A stretch of 38,063 bases of DNA from Nitrospirales bacterium (lineage in GTDB: Bacteria; Nitrospirota; Nitrospiria; Nitrospirales; UBA8639), in contig JALDRK010000036.1 of the NCBI GenBank assembly GCA_031315915.1, positions 1 through 38,063 of the forward strand, written 5' to 3'. The notes under the pieces are model-generated. The model was not told where the DNA came from, did not search any database, and was given only the letters and a program-made list of their open reading frames with translations. The translations under genes were made by a program, and so were the position numbers. Shown in pieces: positions 8,584 to 17,047 of the stretch. The first letter of the stretch is position 1. Each line of letters starts with the position of its first letter.

Positions 8584-8631
8584 GTGATTCTCGGTGAGAA
8601 TCTATTTGTCGATTCGGGGAGGGTCGAATGA
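8584..8631 (+). CDS. Possible 15-residue leader peptide coupled to the cupin gene
   Basis: A GTG at 8584 follows TAGGAGGAATAACAG, the strongest ribosome binding site in the area. It opens a frame of 15 codons ending in a TGA that overlaps the cupin ATG (ATGA, 8628-8631). This arrangement suggests translational coupling of a short leader to the cupin. The peptide (VILGENLFVDSGRVE) has no recognised role and could be chance. Confidence 0.3.
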   Translation: MILGENLFVDSGRVE

Positions 8632-8948
8632 ACGTCATTGATTTGAAAGACTACATGCAGTATTCCGCTGAGAAAATGAAGAAGCTCAACGTGTTTCAAA
8701 GCCAACGTTTTTTTTGCGATGTATATTGTTTTGAGCCGGGGCAGGAGCAAAAAGGGCATGTTCACGCAGAGCAGGATAAGGTCTATTTGGTGTTGGAGGG
8801 AGAGGGAAAATTTATCATCGGGAATGACAGCCGGATTTTAAAGGCAGGACAGGGAACCATGGCCCCGGCAGGAGAATCCCATGGGGTTCACAATCAAGGA
8901 AGCCAACGGTTACGAGTTCTGGTATTTATGGCACCCAACCCAGGGTAA
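8628..8948 (+). CDS. Small single-domain cupin protein
   Basis: The 106-residue protein is one cupin barrel. Cupin motif 1 is seen in GHVHAEQDKVYLVLEGEG (His-x-His for metal, around residues 43-60) and motif 2 in PAGESHGVHNQG (around 84-95, with the third His). The first Glu of the classical motif is represented by the Glu/Gln pair after HVH. Such proteins bind a divalent metal and serve as small dioxygenase-, isomerase- or sensor-type domains; substrate cannot be predicted. GGGAGGG precedes the ATG at 8628. It faces the nirK gene tail to tail and shares a bidirectional terminator with it. Confidence 0.85.
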   Translation: MNVIDLKDYMQYSAEKMKKLNVFQSQRFFCDVYCFEPGQEQKGHVHAEQDKVYLVLEGEGKFIIGNDSRILKAGQGTMAPAGESHGVHNQGSQRLRVLVFMAPNPG

Positions 8949-8992
8949 CAGGCTTCTGCTTTCTAAGAAGGTCTTGAGAAATGGTGAAAAAA

Positions 8993-9023
8993 CGGGCAGA
9001 GTAGAATTGTTCAACTCTGCCCG
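8993..9023. terminator. Bidirectional Rho-independent terminator between cupin and nirK
   Basis: CGGGCAGAGT (8993-9002) pairs with ACTCTGCCCG (9014-9023). An A-A mismatch and three further pairs (GAA/TTC) extend the stem inward. On the minus strand the hairpin is followed by six T, so it is a strong terminator for nirK, whose stop is about 20 bases upstream. On the plus strand the tail is CTCTCTTTGTT, weaker, for the cupin gene. Confidence 0.85.
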
Positions 9024-9044
9024 CTCTCTTTGTTAATGGAGAAA

Positions 9045-10091
9045 CTAAGGATTTTGATCCATTGAATTAAAGATAGAAGGGTTGGGGTTACCGGTAACGG
9101 ATAGAATGCCCACGGCCCCTTTTGCGACTCTAAAAATACTATGATCCAGCATCAGATAATCTCCAGGCACATCCACCTTAAATTCGACAATGGTTGAGCC
9201 TGCGGCTGGAATCAAGGTAGTCTGGACATTGTGATTCAGCGTTCCGCCAATAGCGCCTTCGACATACACGGTGTCAAAAATTTCCCCGATGATGTGAAAC
9301 GAAGACGTGCTGTTCGGGCCAATGTTGCCCATAAACAACCGGATGGTTTCTCCGGCCTTGGCCTGCAGGGCGCCTTCGCCTACCAGCGCTCCCGTCTTTC
9401 CGTTCAGGACTACATAGTCCGGATGTTCTGCCAACCCTTTCTCCATGGATAATTCCATGACGCTTGCTTCGGCGCTGGGCATCGTGAAAAATTCACTTTG
9501 AAAGATCGCATACTCATGATCGACCGGGGGCAACCCTCCTGTGGGATCCACGAGAATAAGGCCATACATGCCGTTGGCGATATGAGCCGGGATATTGGGA
9601 ACCGGTGACGCACAATGATAGACGTAGAGCCCAGGATTTAATGCCTTGAATGAGAAAACTCCCTCCTGGCCCGGTGCCGCTAAATTCGAGCCGGCTCCGC
9701 CTCCCGGGCCGTTGACAGCATGAAAATCCATGTTGTGCGGAAAGGTATTACCGGCATGGTTCTTCATATGCACTTCAACGGTATCACCTACCCGAACCCG
9801 AACCATCGGGCCTGGGACGGTGCCATTAAAGCTCCAAAACTTATATTTGACATCGTCCGCCAGGGTTCCCACAAATTCTTTGGCTTCCACGTTGACCACC
9901 ACATGTGCGGCTTCTTTACGTGTAATGGGAGCAGGAACCTGAGGGAGGGTAGTCAGTTGCGCTTGGACCTTTGGCGGATCCATGGCGAACGTCAAAGGGG
10001 TTGTACCGACAAGAACCCCGGTCGCCAACGGGGCAACCGCGAGCAATGCGAAAATCCACACTTTTGAATTAAACAAGAAGTAGTGCTTCAC
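9045..10091 (-). CDS. nirK: Copper-containing nitrite reductase (NO-forming)
   Basis: The 348-residue two-cupredoxin enzyme reduces nitrite to nitric oxide in the periplasm. A signal peptide covers about residues 1-36. Type 1 copper ligands are His119 (FPHN), Cys160 (YHC), His170 and Met175 (AHIANGMYG). Type 2 copper ligands are His124 (MDFHA), His159 and His317 (MLDHSIF). The catalytic Asp is Asp122 and the catalytic His is His266 (SSFHIIGE). All are present, so the protein should be active. Length is that of the compact AniA/NirK class without a fused cytochrome or C-terminal cupredoxin. Upstream lie an Fnr-type dyad and a matching -10, and the next gene upstream is a Crp/Fnr regulator, suggesting local control. 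In nitrite oxidisers NirK is common, but its physiological role is debated. Confidence 0.96.
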   Translation of the reverse strand: MKHYFLFNSKVWIFALLAVAPLATGVLVGTTPLTFAMDPPKVQAQLTTLPQVPAPITRKEAAHVVVNVEAKEFVGTLADDVKYKFWSFNGTVPGPMVRVRVGDTVEVHMKNHAGNTFPHNMDFHAVNGPGGGAGSNLAAPGQEGVFSFKALNPGLYVYHCASPVPNIPAHIANGMYGLILVDPTGGLPPVDHEYAIFQSEFFTMPSAEASVMELSMEKGLAEHPDYVVLNGKTGALVGEGALQAKAGETIRLFMGNIGPNSTSSFHIIGEIFDTVYVEGAIGGTLNHNVQTTLIPAAGSTIVEFKVDVPGDYLMLDHSIFRVAKGAVGILSVTGNPNPSIFNSMDQNP

Positions 10092-10130
10092 AGATATTAT
10101 CCTTTATCTATAAGTTTATGGAAAAAGTAT

Positions 10131-10146
10131 GCGTGACATTTCACGC
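10131..10146. promoter_or_regulatory. Perfect dyad in the nirK leader (GCGTGA-N4-TCACGC)
   Basis: A 6+4+6 perfect inverted repeat lies between the predicted nirK transcription start (about 10152) and the ATG. The half-site spacing differs from the Crp consensus (GTGA arms four rather than six bases apart), so it is not a standard Crp box. It could be an operator for a second regulator or a small hairpin in the leader RNA. Confidence 0.45.
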
Positions 10147-10158
10147 CGGATGGAGGAT

Positions 10159-10200
10159 ATCATAGGCCAGCTCCGGCAAATGACAATGATATAGATCATT
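10159..10200 (-). promoter_or_regulatory. Predicted Fnr-type activated promoter of nirK
   Basis: The 16-base perfect dyad AATGAT-ATAG-ATCATT (10185-10200) contains TGAT-N4-ATCA, the core of the Fnr/Dnr site TTGAT-N4-ATCAA. On the minus strand a -10 element TATGAT lies at 10164-10159, placing transcription start near 10152. The dyad centre (10192.5) is then about 41 bases upstream of the start, the classic class II activator position. No good -35 is present, as expected. The likely activator is the Crp/Fnr protein encoded just upstream. Confidence 0.65.
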
Positions 10201-10278
10201 AAACTGGGCAAAAATTTGACATTTGGGTACTTCGGAAGGTTGGTTTTTGCAGAATTTAGGTGCCTAAACGGGAGAGGA

Positions 10279-10977
10279 TTACACAGTGGCAGCCCGAGGC
10301 GCCATTTTGTGAAGGCGTTGAAGGTCGGGGATCATTAGTTGTTTGGCTGAACCGGCAATAATTCCGCTCTTTTTGAAACGACTGAGGATTCGGCTTGTCG
10401 TTTCTTTCGTCAGGCCGGCCATATCGGCCAAATCTTGATGGGTGAGCCGGACAGACAGGCGAATGCCCGTGGTTTCTGCAATACCTGCCCTTTGCGCCAA
10501 ATTGACCAGTATCGATGCCAGACGCTGTTCTGCGCGATCCAAGGCAAAGGCTTTGGCATTATCTTGGGATTCCCGAAGTCGAAGACTGAGATAATTGATG
10601 ATATTGACTGCCGCTTCGGGATTCCGTTGAATAATGTCCAGCATGACCTTTCGGTGGATTTTGATCACCGAGCCTTCTCCCATCGCTTGCGCACATCCCG
10701 GATGGGATTCTCCGGCCAAAGCTGAGGCCTCACAGCAAAAGAGATCTCCCGGCATGAGCACTTTGAGGGTGACGTCTCTCCCTTCAGTGGATGATTTCAC
10801 GCACTTTACATTGCCCTGTTGGACGAAATGGAACCAGTCTGCCGGATCACCCTCCCGAAAAATATATTGTCCCTTATGGATGGGAATTTGTATTGCGTGC
10901 CTGGCTAATTCCTGACGATCAGCCTCGGAAAGGCAGGAAAAGAGAGGAAGAGATTCAAGATAATTCGGTTGAGCCAT
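10279..10977 (-). CDS. Crp/Fnr-family transcription regulator
   Basis: The 232-residue protein has an N-terminal cyclic-nucleotide-type sensor barrel (about residues 10-125, with GQYIFREGDPADWFHFVQQG), a dimerisation helix, and a C-terminal winged helix (about 150-225). The helix-turn-helix is LTHQDLADMAGLTKETTSRI. The E-x-x-SR pattern (ETTSR) of the recognition helix is the one that reads TTGAT-type half-sites in Fnr and Dnr. The N-terminal four-Cys iron-sulfur cluster pattern of E. coli Fnr is not evident, although Cys residues occur (FSCLS, KCV, FCC), so the signal may be NO, haem or redox rather than O2. The gene starts 13 bases after the restored transketolase stop and lies directly upstream of nirK, whose promoter carries a matching dyad. 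Confidence 0.92.
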   Translation of the reverse strand: MAQPNYLESLPLFSCLSEADRQELARHAIQIPIHKGQYIFREGDPADWFHFVQQGNVKCVKSSTEGRDVTLKVLMPGDLFCCEASALAGESHPGCAQAMGEGSVIKIHRKVMLDIIQRNPEAAVNIINYLSLRLRESQDNAKAFALDRAEQRLASILVNLAQRAGIAETTGIRLSVRLTHQDLADMAGLTKETTSRILSRFKKSGIIAGSAKQLMIPDLQRLHKMAPRAATV

Positions 10978-10989
10978 GGAATGCCATGC

Positions 10990-12845
10990 TTAAACCAATT
11001 GTTTAATTTTTTCGACAATGGCTCTGGCGCTGATTCCATAATGATCGATTAATTGATCGGGTTTTCCGCTATGAGGATCTGCTGAATACCCATTTTGTAC
11101 ACTTTAACTCCCTCTGAGGCCAAGGCACTCAAGACGGCATCTCCAAGCCCGCCGTGGAGATAATGATCTTCCACCGTGAGAAACCGTCCCTGGGTGGCCT
11201 TGGCCGACTGTTGAAGTGTCTGAATGTCTATGGGAACCACACTGTAGAGATCAAGGATGCGAACGGTGATGCCAGCGGCTTTTAGTTCGTCGTAAGCCTT
11301 TAAGGCCTCAAATATCGTCACACCGGCTGCTACGATGGTGAATTGGTCCTTCTCACTTTGGCGAAGAATCTTGGACCCCCCGATTGTAAAGATGTCGGTG
11401 GCGCTATAGAGAATAGGGGTTTTGGGACGTCCGGTTCGCATATAGACCATTCCCTGATGGTTGGCCATCTGTTCGACCAGTCGATAAGCACAGATGGCAT
11501 CAGAGGGATACAGTACGACCACGCCAGGCTGCGCGGCCATCATGGCCAGATCTTCCAAGCCCATTTGGGAAGGCCCATCTTCTCCAATGCTGACTCCTAC
11601 ATGTGACCCCATCAGCTTGATATTGGATTGGCTAATGGCGGCCATGCGAATGAAGTCATAGGCTCGGGTCAAAAAACAGGCAAAGGTTGCGGCAAAGGGG
11701 ATTTTTCCGCATGCGGCTAACCCGGCGGAGGCTCCCACCATGTTTTGTTCCGCAATGAAATTTTCAAAGAACCGATTCGGGAACCGTTTGCCGAATTTCT
11801 CTGTAAAAGTGGAGTTTTTTACATCCGCATCCAAGCCGACTACCTGTGGATTGACCTCTCCCAGATGAGACAACGCATCTCCAAACGCTTCCCGGGTGGC
11901 CACTTTATCGTCTGGTCCATAGGGTGGAACGGGGAGAGGCTTGACCGGATCTTTAATCCGTTCAGTAGAGGTGGGTGGGGAAATGGTCCATGAGGGAGAA
12001 GTTGATGGAAGAGACCGGGCTAACAGGTCAATGACTTCCTTTGCCTGTTGAGCATTGAGAGGTTTCCCGTGCCAATTGGGGTGGTCTTCGGCAAAAGGGA
12101 TGCCTTTGCCTTTCAAGGTTTTGCCCAAGATCACTGTGGGTTTGCCGGAAGTCTGTTGTGCCTCGGCAAAAGCCTCTAATAATTCAGCAGGGTTATGGCC
12201 ATCTACACAAATGGCTTTCCATCCAAACCCTTCCCATCGGGCTTGATACCCTTTCATGTTATGCTCCAGCATGGTGGGGTCTGATTGCCCAAGCCGGTTA
12301 ATGTCCACAATGGCGCATAAATTATCTAATTGAAAATGGCGGGCGATATCAGCGGCCTCCCATACCGAACCTTCAGCCGATTCTCCGTCACCCAGTACGA
12401 CATAGGTACGAGCGGGAATTTTTTCTAAGTATTTATTGTTAAGAGCGATGCCGACTCCGACCGGTAAACCTTGACCGAGCGAGCCTGTGGCCATATCAAC
12501 GAAAGGAAGACGGGGTGTGGGATGTCCTTCAAGATCGGAGTCAAGTCTGCGAAGCTTCAGTAGTTCTTGTGGGGAAAATAATCCGGCCTCCGACCAGGCG
12601 GCGTAAAGCAAGGGAGCGGCATGGCCTTTGGATAGTACAAATCGGTCGTTATCGGGGTTTCGGGGATTGTGCGGGTCATATCGCATGACCGAGAAAAACA
12701 GCGTGGCCACAATGTCTGCAGCAGAGCAACAACTTGTCGGGTGACCGCTGCCTGCTTCCGTTGTAGCTCTTATACTATGAATACGAAGTTGGTCGGCTTT
12801 TTGGCGAAGTTGTTCAGCTAACTGAGGGGTGCCAGGATTGGTCAC
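10990..12845 (-). pseudogene. tkt: Transketolase, interrupted by a frameshift close to the C-terminus
   Basis: The uninterrupted frame runs 12845-11049 (598 residues) and has all core parts: the TPP-binding Pyr/PP domains with GHPTSCCSAADI, SKGHAAPLLYA, MATGSLGQGLPVGVGIA, VLGDGESAEG, and the pyrimidine domain with FENFIAEQNMVG. After GIQQI the frame runs into LIAENPIN and a stop. One base in (shift at the GG pair, 11075-11076) the next frame reads HSGKPDQLIDHYGISARAIV and on to KQLV with a stop at 10990-10992, exactly the expected transketolase end. The restored protein is about 618 residues, as in the short transketolases. If the indel is real, only the C-terminal tail is replaced and some activity may persist. 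GTG start at 12845 with AAGGAG six bases upstream. It leads the tkt-crp operon. Role: non-oxidative pentose phosphate or Calvin-type carbon rearrangement. Confidence 0.88.
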
Positions 12846-12896
12846 GAAAAGCTCCTTCGTGGTGATAATAGGATCTAAGGAGTTCCAGAGGTCAGA

Positions 12897-12925
12897 AAGT
12901 TAGCAGACAGGTATACCCCAGTCAA
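12897..12925 (-). promoter_or_regulatory. Weak candidate promoter for tkt
   Basis: On the minus strand TTGACT (12925-12920) is followed after 17 bases by TAACTT (12902-12897). The -35 is good, the -10 matches only three of six positions. It lies about 50 bases upstream of the GTG start. Confidence 0.3.
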
Positions 12926-13077
12926 TTAAAGGATTTTCCTACAAGAGAATTATAGGATTTCCTGTCGACGGGTGTCATCGGCCAACTGGTGTTAGAATAG
13001 CCTTCAATATGGCAATATGTTGGGGTAAAGCTGCGGATATGAATGATCTGAAAAATTTGGGCAAGGAGATCACGGCG

Positions 13078-13248
13078 ATGAAAAAAACGTTAGGATGTTT
13101 TGGGCTTTGCAGCATCATGATGTGGGGATGTTCTTCGGCTCCTGAACCGCAACCGGAACCATCCAAAAAAGAAATTCGGCAGGATGCCGAAGGATTTTTT
13201 AAGAAAATGAAGCAGGAAGAAGAGGCTGCAAAACCGACTCATCCCTAA
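13078..13248 (+). CDS. Small lipoprotein, unrecognised
   Basis: From the ATG at 13078 the product is 56 residues: a lipoprotein signal (MKKTLGCFGLCSIMMWGC) with a lipobox ending in Cys18, then a short Pro- and Glu-rich linker (SSAPEPQPEP) and a charged helix (KKEIRQDAEGFFKKMKQEEE). AAGGAG lies nine bases before this ATG; in-frame starts at 13009 and 13039 would add a cytoplasmic extension that spoils the signal peptide. No family is recognised. It is transcribed away from tkt and ends head-on to the DUF4340 gene. Confidence 0.7.
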   Translation: MKKTLGCFGLCSIMMWGCSSAPEPQPEPSKKEIRQDAEGFFKKMKQEEEAAKPTHP

Positions 13249-13310
13249 AGCCGCTTCTTTCCGCTTGGAGCATGAAATATGAGTTCCTTCTAAAACAAGA
13301 TCTCGTGTGC

Positions 13311-14675
13311 TCACTGGCTTTGTAGCAGTGAGGCTTTGGTTGGAAGTTGATCCAGGATCGTTGAACGAACCTGATAGAGACCCTTCAGTCCGGCCCCTTC
13401 TGCCAGAACCAACCCCTTCTCTCTTTTGCCTAACACCAGTTTGCCCCGTTCCTCGCCTTGGCGGTTCACGCCTCGAATGATGACCGTTGGGGACAGAATG
13501 TGGCTTTCCACCGCATCGGCCTGGGGAAGGTAAATTTCTGCGGGGAGATCCACCACCCGGCTGATAAATAAATTCACAACATTTTGGTCCAACGGGACAG
13601 AGGGGTTGTCCTCCAAGACCCATTCATCATGCTGATGAATGAACACATAGTGTTCATCGGCAGTCTGAACGGAGAGCATTGCCAAGTCGGCTACCTCTAA
13701 TCCGAACAGTCGTTTGTTCTGGAAATAGAAGGGATCTCTGGTCAGGGGACCCAAAATGGTTGTCGGAATTTCAAACAGGGGATCTTTTGAGGTTCTAACG
13801 GCAAAGGCCTTTTCCGCATCTCCATAATGAAAAATATCCAGATGGTGAATCAGGGATCCTTCAGTTAACGTGATTCCCACATGCGATTTGGGGGGATGGC
13901 GGCGAATGGCACTTTTCTCTTGGTCCAGATCCACAAAACCGGTTGCCCTTAAGTCGCCCAATTCCATGAGCAAGGTGGTAATGGCGGTTTTATCAGCGGG
14001 GCCTGGGGTAGGGCTGAGGAACGTCCAATTGGGTGTCAGGCTGTGGACTCCGGCCACACGTTGGAGCACCATCACCCCATATTTATTTTGGATGCGGATT
14101 TCCTGGACCTGTTCGCGGTCGAACAGCAAGAGGTCTTTCAGTCGGAAATTGGTCAGGGTTTTGTGAGCAAAGGTCATGACATCCAGAGTGGTCAAGACTA
14201 CCTGATTGTCAGGTTTAGTTTGCATGTAGAGAGAGGGGGCAAATGGACCACGATCACCCAAGGCAAATTCTATCGACTCGGATGGGGTAGACAGCGTCAG
14301 AGTGAGATAAGGGGGATCCAATCCATAAGCGGAGAAGTCCAAGGAGGCCCCGTCTTCCCCTTCGATCGTCCGTTTAATTTTACCGATAGTGAGGGCCCGC
14401 AAGATTCGGCGGATTTCCTGATTATCTGCCGGGGAGTGAATCGGGTGAATAATAGACCACCGGAATTTATCATCACGTGTCAATTCGATGGTTTCCGACT
14501 TACTGGCCCAGGTCAATCTTGTGACCGCCCGGTCATCGAAGGGAAGGATTTGCCGATCCTGTTTGACTCGTTGTTCGATTTGTCGGGATTGGGGAATATC
14601 AATGAATAGGATATAGGATCCCAATCCAAGTACCACTAAGCCGAGAATGACAGATATTCGAATGGGATTCAGCAT
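13311..14675 (-). CDS. DUF4340 domain protein of the ABC operon
   Basis: The 454-residue protein has one N-terminal membrane helix (about residues 7-26) and a large extracytoplasmic part. The part matches DUF4340: an N-terminal beta-rich repeat beginning DDRAVTRLTWASKSETIEL, the conserved block YGLDPPYLTLTLSTPSESIE followed by LGDRGPF and a phrase of the type DLLLFDREQVQEIRIQN, then a second copy of the beta unit. It is the last gene of a four-gene operon, 54 bases after the GldG-like gene. In other bacteria DUF4340 proteins travel with Gld-type ABC transporters; the transported substrate is not known. No catalytic motif is visible, so a structural or substrate-binding role is likely. Confidence 0.85.
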   Translation of the reverse strand: MLNPIRISVILGLVVLGLGSYILFIDIPQSRQIEQRVKQDRQILPFDDRAVTRLTWASKSETIELTRDDKFRWSIIHPIHSPADNQEIRRILRALTIGKIKRTIEGEDGASLDFSAYGLDPPYLTLTLSTPSESIEFALGDRGPFAPSLYMQTKPDNQVVLTTLDVMTFAHKTLTNFRLKDLLLFDREQVQEIRIQNKYGVMVLQRVAGVHSLTPNWTFLSPTPGPADKTAITTLLMELGDLRATGFVDLDQEKSAIRRHPPKSHVGITLTEGSLIHHLDIFHYGDAEKAFAVRTSKDPLFEIPTTILGPLTRDPFYFQNKRLFGLEVADLAMLSVQTADEHYVFIHQHDEWVLEDNPSVPLDQNVVNLFISRVVDLPAEIYLPQADAVESHILSPTVIIRGVNRQGEERGKLVLGKREKGLVLAEGAGLKGLYQVRSTILDQLPTKASLLQSQ

Positions 14676-14729
14676 GGATCAGCCATTATGATCGCACCAT
14701 TGTCCAGCGAAGGGAAATCTGCCATGAAA

Positions 14730-16259
14730 TCAAAGACTCCGCCGCCGTTTCCAAACTGAAAGTCCCAAAAACAATGTGAGAAGAGGAAGAAAGAGTACCT
14801 GGAAGAACACCAAAGCTTGTTCCTGTGAAGGATTAGGGACAAAGGGGTGGAACGCCGGGTTTTTAGGTGTGAGAGTTACCAAGGCATCTTCTTTGGCCAA
14901 CCAGGCAATGGTCTTGAGGAAAAAGTCCGTGTTCCCGGGATACGTGAAATATCCATTGGTGGCAAATGCCGAATTGCCGATGATGACGACGGCGGATAAC
15001 GGTTGAGCGTCAGATCCTTGGGTTTTACTGGTGAGGAGCGCGGCGACGGTAAATGGGCCCTTGGTCTCTTGCCCTTCTTCAAAGGTAGGTTGGCTATTGG
15101 TGGTGCGGTCCATTTCTTCCCAACTGTTTGGAGAAGTTTGTGCCAGAGCCACATAGTCCCATTCTTGACCCTTCGCGGAGTCGAGGCTCACGGATCGGGA
15201 AACTGGAAACAGAATCGGTGAGGTGAAGTCTTCCGTAATGTCATGAGTGGTGAAAGTTCGGACTAATAAGGCGGTCGGGCTTCCACGGCCTAAACGGTCC
15301 TGGGCGTCGGCTAAAATACCTTTGCCCATTTCAATTCCCCATTTCCCGAGAAGGGTCGCCAAAGGTATTTGCTTATTGGGATCTCCCATAAGAACAAGGC
15401 GCCCACCGTTTTTGACAAAATTTTCGATGGTTTTTTGGTCATCAGGGGAAATAGGTTGGGTTGGAGAAGGTATAATCAAGACCGATGGTTGAATGTCCGT
15501 CACGAGGTCCGCCACCTCGATACTGGCCAATTCATAACCTTGCTTTGTCAGAGCATCCTTCACGCGGGACAGGCCGGAGCTTTCGGTGTCCGATGTACTG
15601 GCTTCCCCATGTCCTGTCAGAAACGCCAGTTGGTTTTTCTGATCCCGGGACACTCGTAATAGTGCATTGGTGAGTTCAGTCTCGTTGGGACGTTGCACGT
15701 AAATTTTTTGTTCCCCGCTTTCAAAAACTGCAGTGTCGATTTGTGTAATCTGATACTCTTTGGCGACTCCAGGGCGATGTTCCGGATCAACGAATTCCAC
15801 CGCGACTGAAGGCGATTCATGATCATAGACGGTTAAAAGATCCTGATAAGGTCCGTACCCAGGGCTGCCTTCGTGAGTGAAAACCTTAATCCGGACTTCC
15901 CTCGGAAGTGTTCTGAGGACTTCATACGTTTGACGACTCAGTGTAAAATTCTGAGTTTCGGAAAAATCCCATTCCGGAGCGTGACGTGCGGCAAGATAGT
16001 TACCCAAGGCTACAATCATGCCGGCGAGCATGACAGACAGAAGGCTATGGAGGCCTAACCGGGTAGATCGATGACGGGCCAGCGTAGCGATTGATCGGAA
16101 ATGAATGAAAAAATACCCAGCCAGCAGCAGTCCGCCGATACCAAGGACGATTGACGTCCAGGATTCGGACTCAGGGAGAAACAGCGGCAGGCCTAACCCT
16201 CCTATAATCAGGAGAAGCCCAAGTATGGCCAGAAGGGTGGCAACTCGGGTCATTTCCAT
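14730..16259 (-). CDS. GldG-like auxiliary protein of an ABC transporter
   Basis: The 509-residue protein has N-terminal membrane helices (about residues 7-25, 36-53, 75-92), a long extracytoplasmic region, and a C-terminal helix (about 482-502) ending in RRRRSL. The exterior part carries the ABC_transp_aux domain: ALRRV-type blocks, VFTHEGSPGYGPYQDLLTVY, FLTGHGEAS near residue 216, PTQPISPDDQKTIENFVKNG and GGRLVLMGDPN. These features are those of GldG and related proteins of the gliding-type ABC exporter. Its start overlaps the permease stop by 10 bases (translational coupling). GldG pairs with a GldF-like permease and a GldA-like ATPase, both immediately upstream here. Gliding itself need not be implied. 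Confidence 0.88.
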   Translation of the reverse strand: MEMTRVATLLAILGLLLIIGGLGLPLFLPESESWTSIVLGIGGLLLAGYFFIHFRSIATLARHRSTRLGLHSLLSVMLAGMIVALGNYLAARHAPEWDFSETQNFTLSRQTYEVLRTLPREVRIKVFTHEGSPGYGPYQDLLTVYDHESPSVAVEFVDPEHRPGVAKEYQITQIDTAVFESGEQKIYVQRPNETELTNALLRVSRDQKNQLAFLTGHGEASTSDTESSGLSRVKDALTKQGYELASIEVADLVTDIQPSVLIIPSPTQPISPDDQKTIENFVKNGGRLVLMGDPNKQIPLATLLGKWGIEMGKGILADAQDRLGRGSPTALLVRTFTTHDITEDFTSPILFPVSRSVSLDSAKGQEWDYVALAQTSPNSWEEMDRTTNSQPTFEEGQETKGPFTVAALLTSKTQGSDAQPLSAVVIIGNSAFATNGYFTYPGNTDFFLKTIAWLAKEDALVTLTPKNPAFHPFVPNPSQEQALVFFQVLFLPLLTLFLGLSVWKRRRSL

Positions 16260-17023
16260 CGGTACGAATCAACCACTTGATGAGCGGCAAACCACATCAG
16301 GGCCATGCCGGAAAGGTAGTACAGAATATCTTTGAGATTCAGAAGACCGCGGATCAATCGTTCAAAATGTTCGGTGAACGATATGTACGACAGCAGGTGC
16401 CCCAGTGACGTATCGCCAATGGCCGTGCTGAGGGCTCCGACCATCCAGAGAGCCAAGATCATTCCGAAACTGAGAAATGCTGCAATGATTTGATTTTCCG
16501 TCAATGCCGAGGCGAATAACCCGATGCCCAGCATGAGACCCCCTTGAAGCAGCAAAGCCACATAGCCCAGGTAAATGGGCCGCCAATCAAAGGTAGCGTA
16601 GGCGGCAAGAGTCAAAGGTATGAGGGCGGTGAGTGAGAGCATGCCCGAATAGATGATCAGCACACTCATGTATTTCCCCGAAACGATTTCATTGACCCCG
16701 ATCGGCGATGTGAGAAGCAACTCAAAAGTCCGGAGTTTCCGTTCCTCGGCAAACAGGCGCATGGTGAGCAGAGGAATGACTATGATCAGGATTAAATTCA
16801 TACTCCGGAAGAGAGGCCTGAAGAGCAGTTCGTTGAGATTCAATTGAGCGTAGGTATTTTGAATTTGCATAAGACGAAGGGCCTGGTTGCTGGCGCTGGC
16901 CACGGTCGAATAGGCCAACAGCCCCACCATGGCTAAAAAAATGGCTCCAATGACATAGACGACCGGCGAGACAAAGTAACTTCGTAATTCTTTGGCGATA
17001 ATGGTTTGAACGGGATTCAACAT
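16250..17023 (-). CDS. ABC-2 type permease (GldF-like)
   Basis: The 257-residue membrane protein has six hydrophobic segments (about residues 19-40, 60-80, 105-130, 140-165, 175-195, 230-250). The pattern RLFAEERKLRTFELLLTSPI in the first cytoplasmic loop is the signature of GldF/NosY-type ABC-2 permeases. It follows its ATPase by 24 bases and overlaps the GldG-like gene by 10 bases. The start is the ATG at 17023, with no strong ribosome binding site, consistent with coupling to the ATPase. Together they would form an exporter with the auxiliary subunits. Substrate unknown. Confidence 0.9.
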   Translation of the reverse strand: MLNPVQTIIAKELRSYFVSPVVYVIGAIFLAMVGLLAYSTVASASNQALRLMQIQNTYAQLNLNELLFRPLFRSMNLILIIVIPLLTMRLFAEERKLRTFELLLTSPIGVNEIVSGKYMSVLIIYSGMLSLTALIPLTLAAYATFDWRPIYLGYVALLLQGGLMLGIGLFASALTENQIIAAFLSFGMILALWMVGALSTAIGDTSLGHLLSYISFTEHFERLIRGLLNLKDILYYLSGMALMWFAAHQVVDSYRWK

Positions 17024-17047
17024 AAAGAGAAGGAAGAAATTCGAGGA

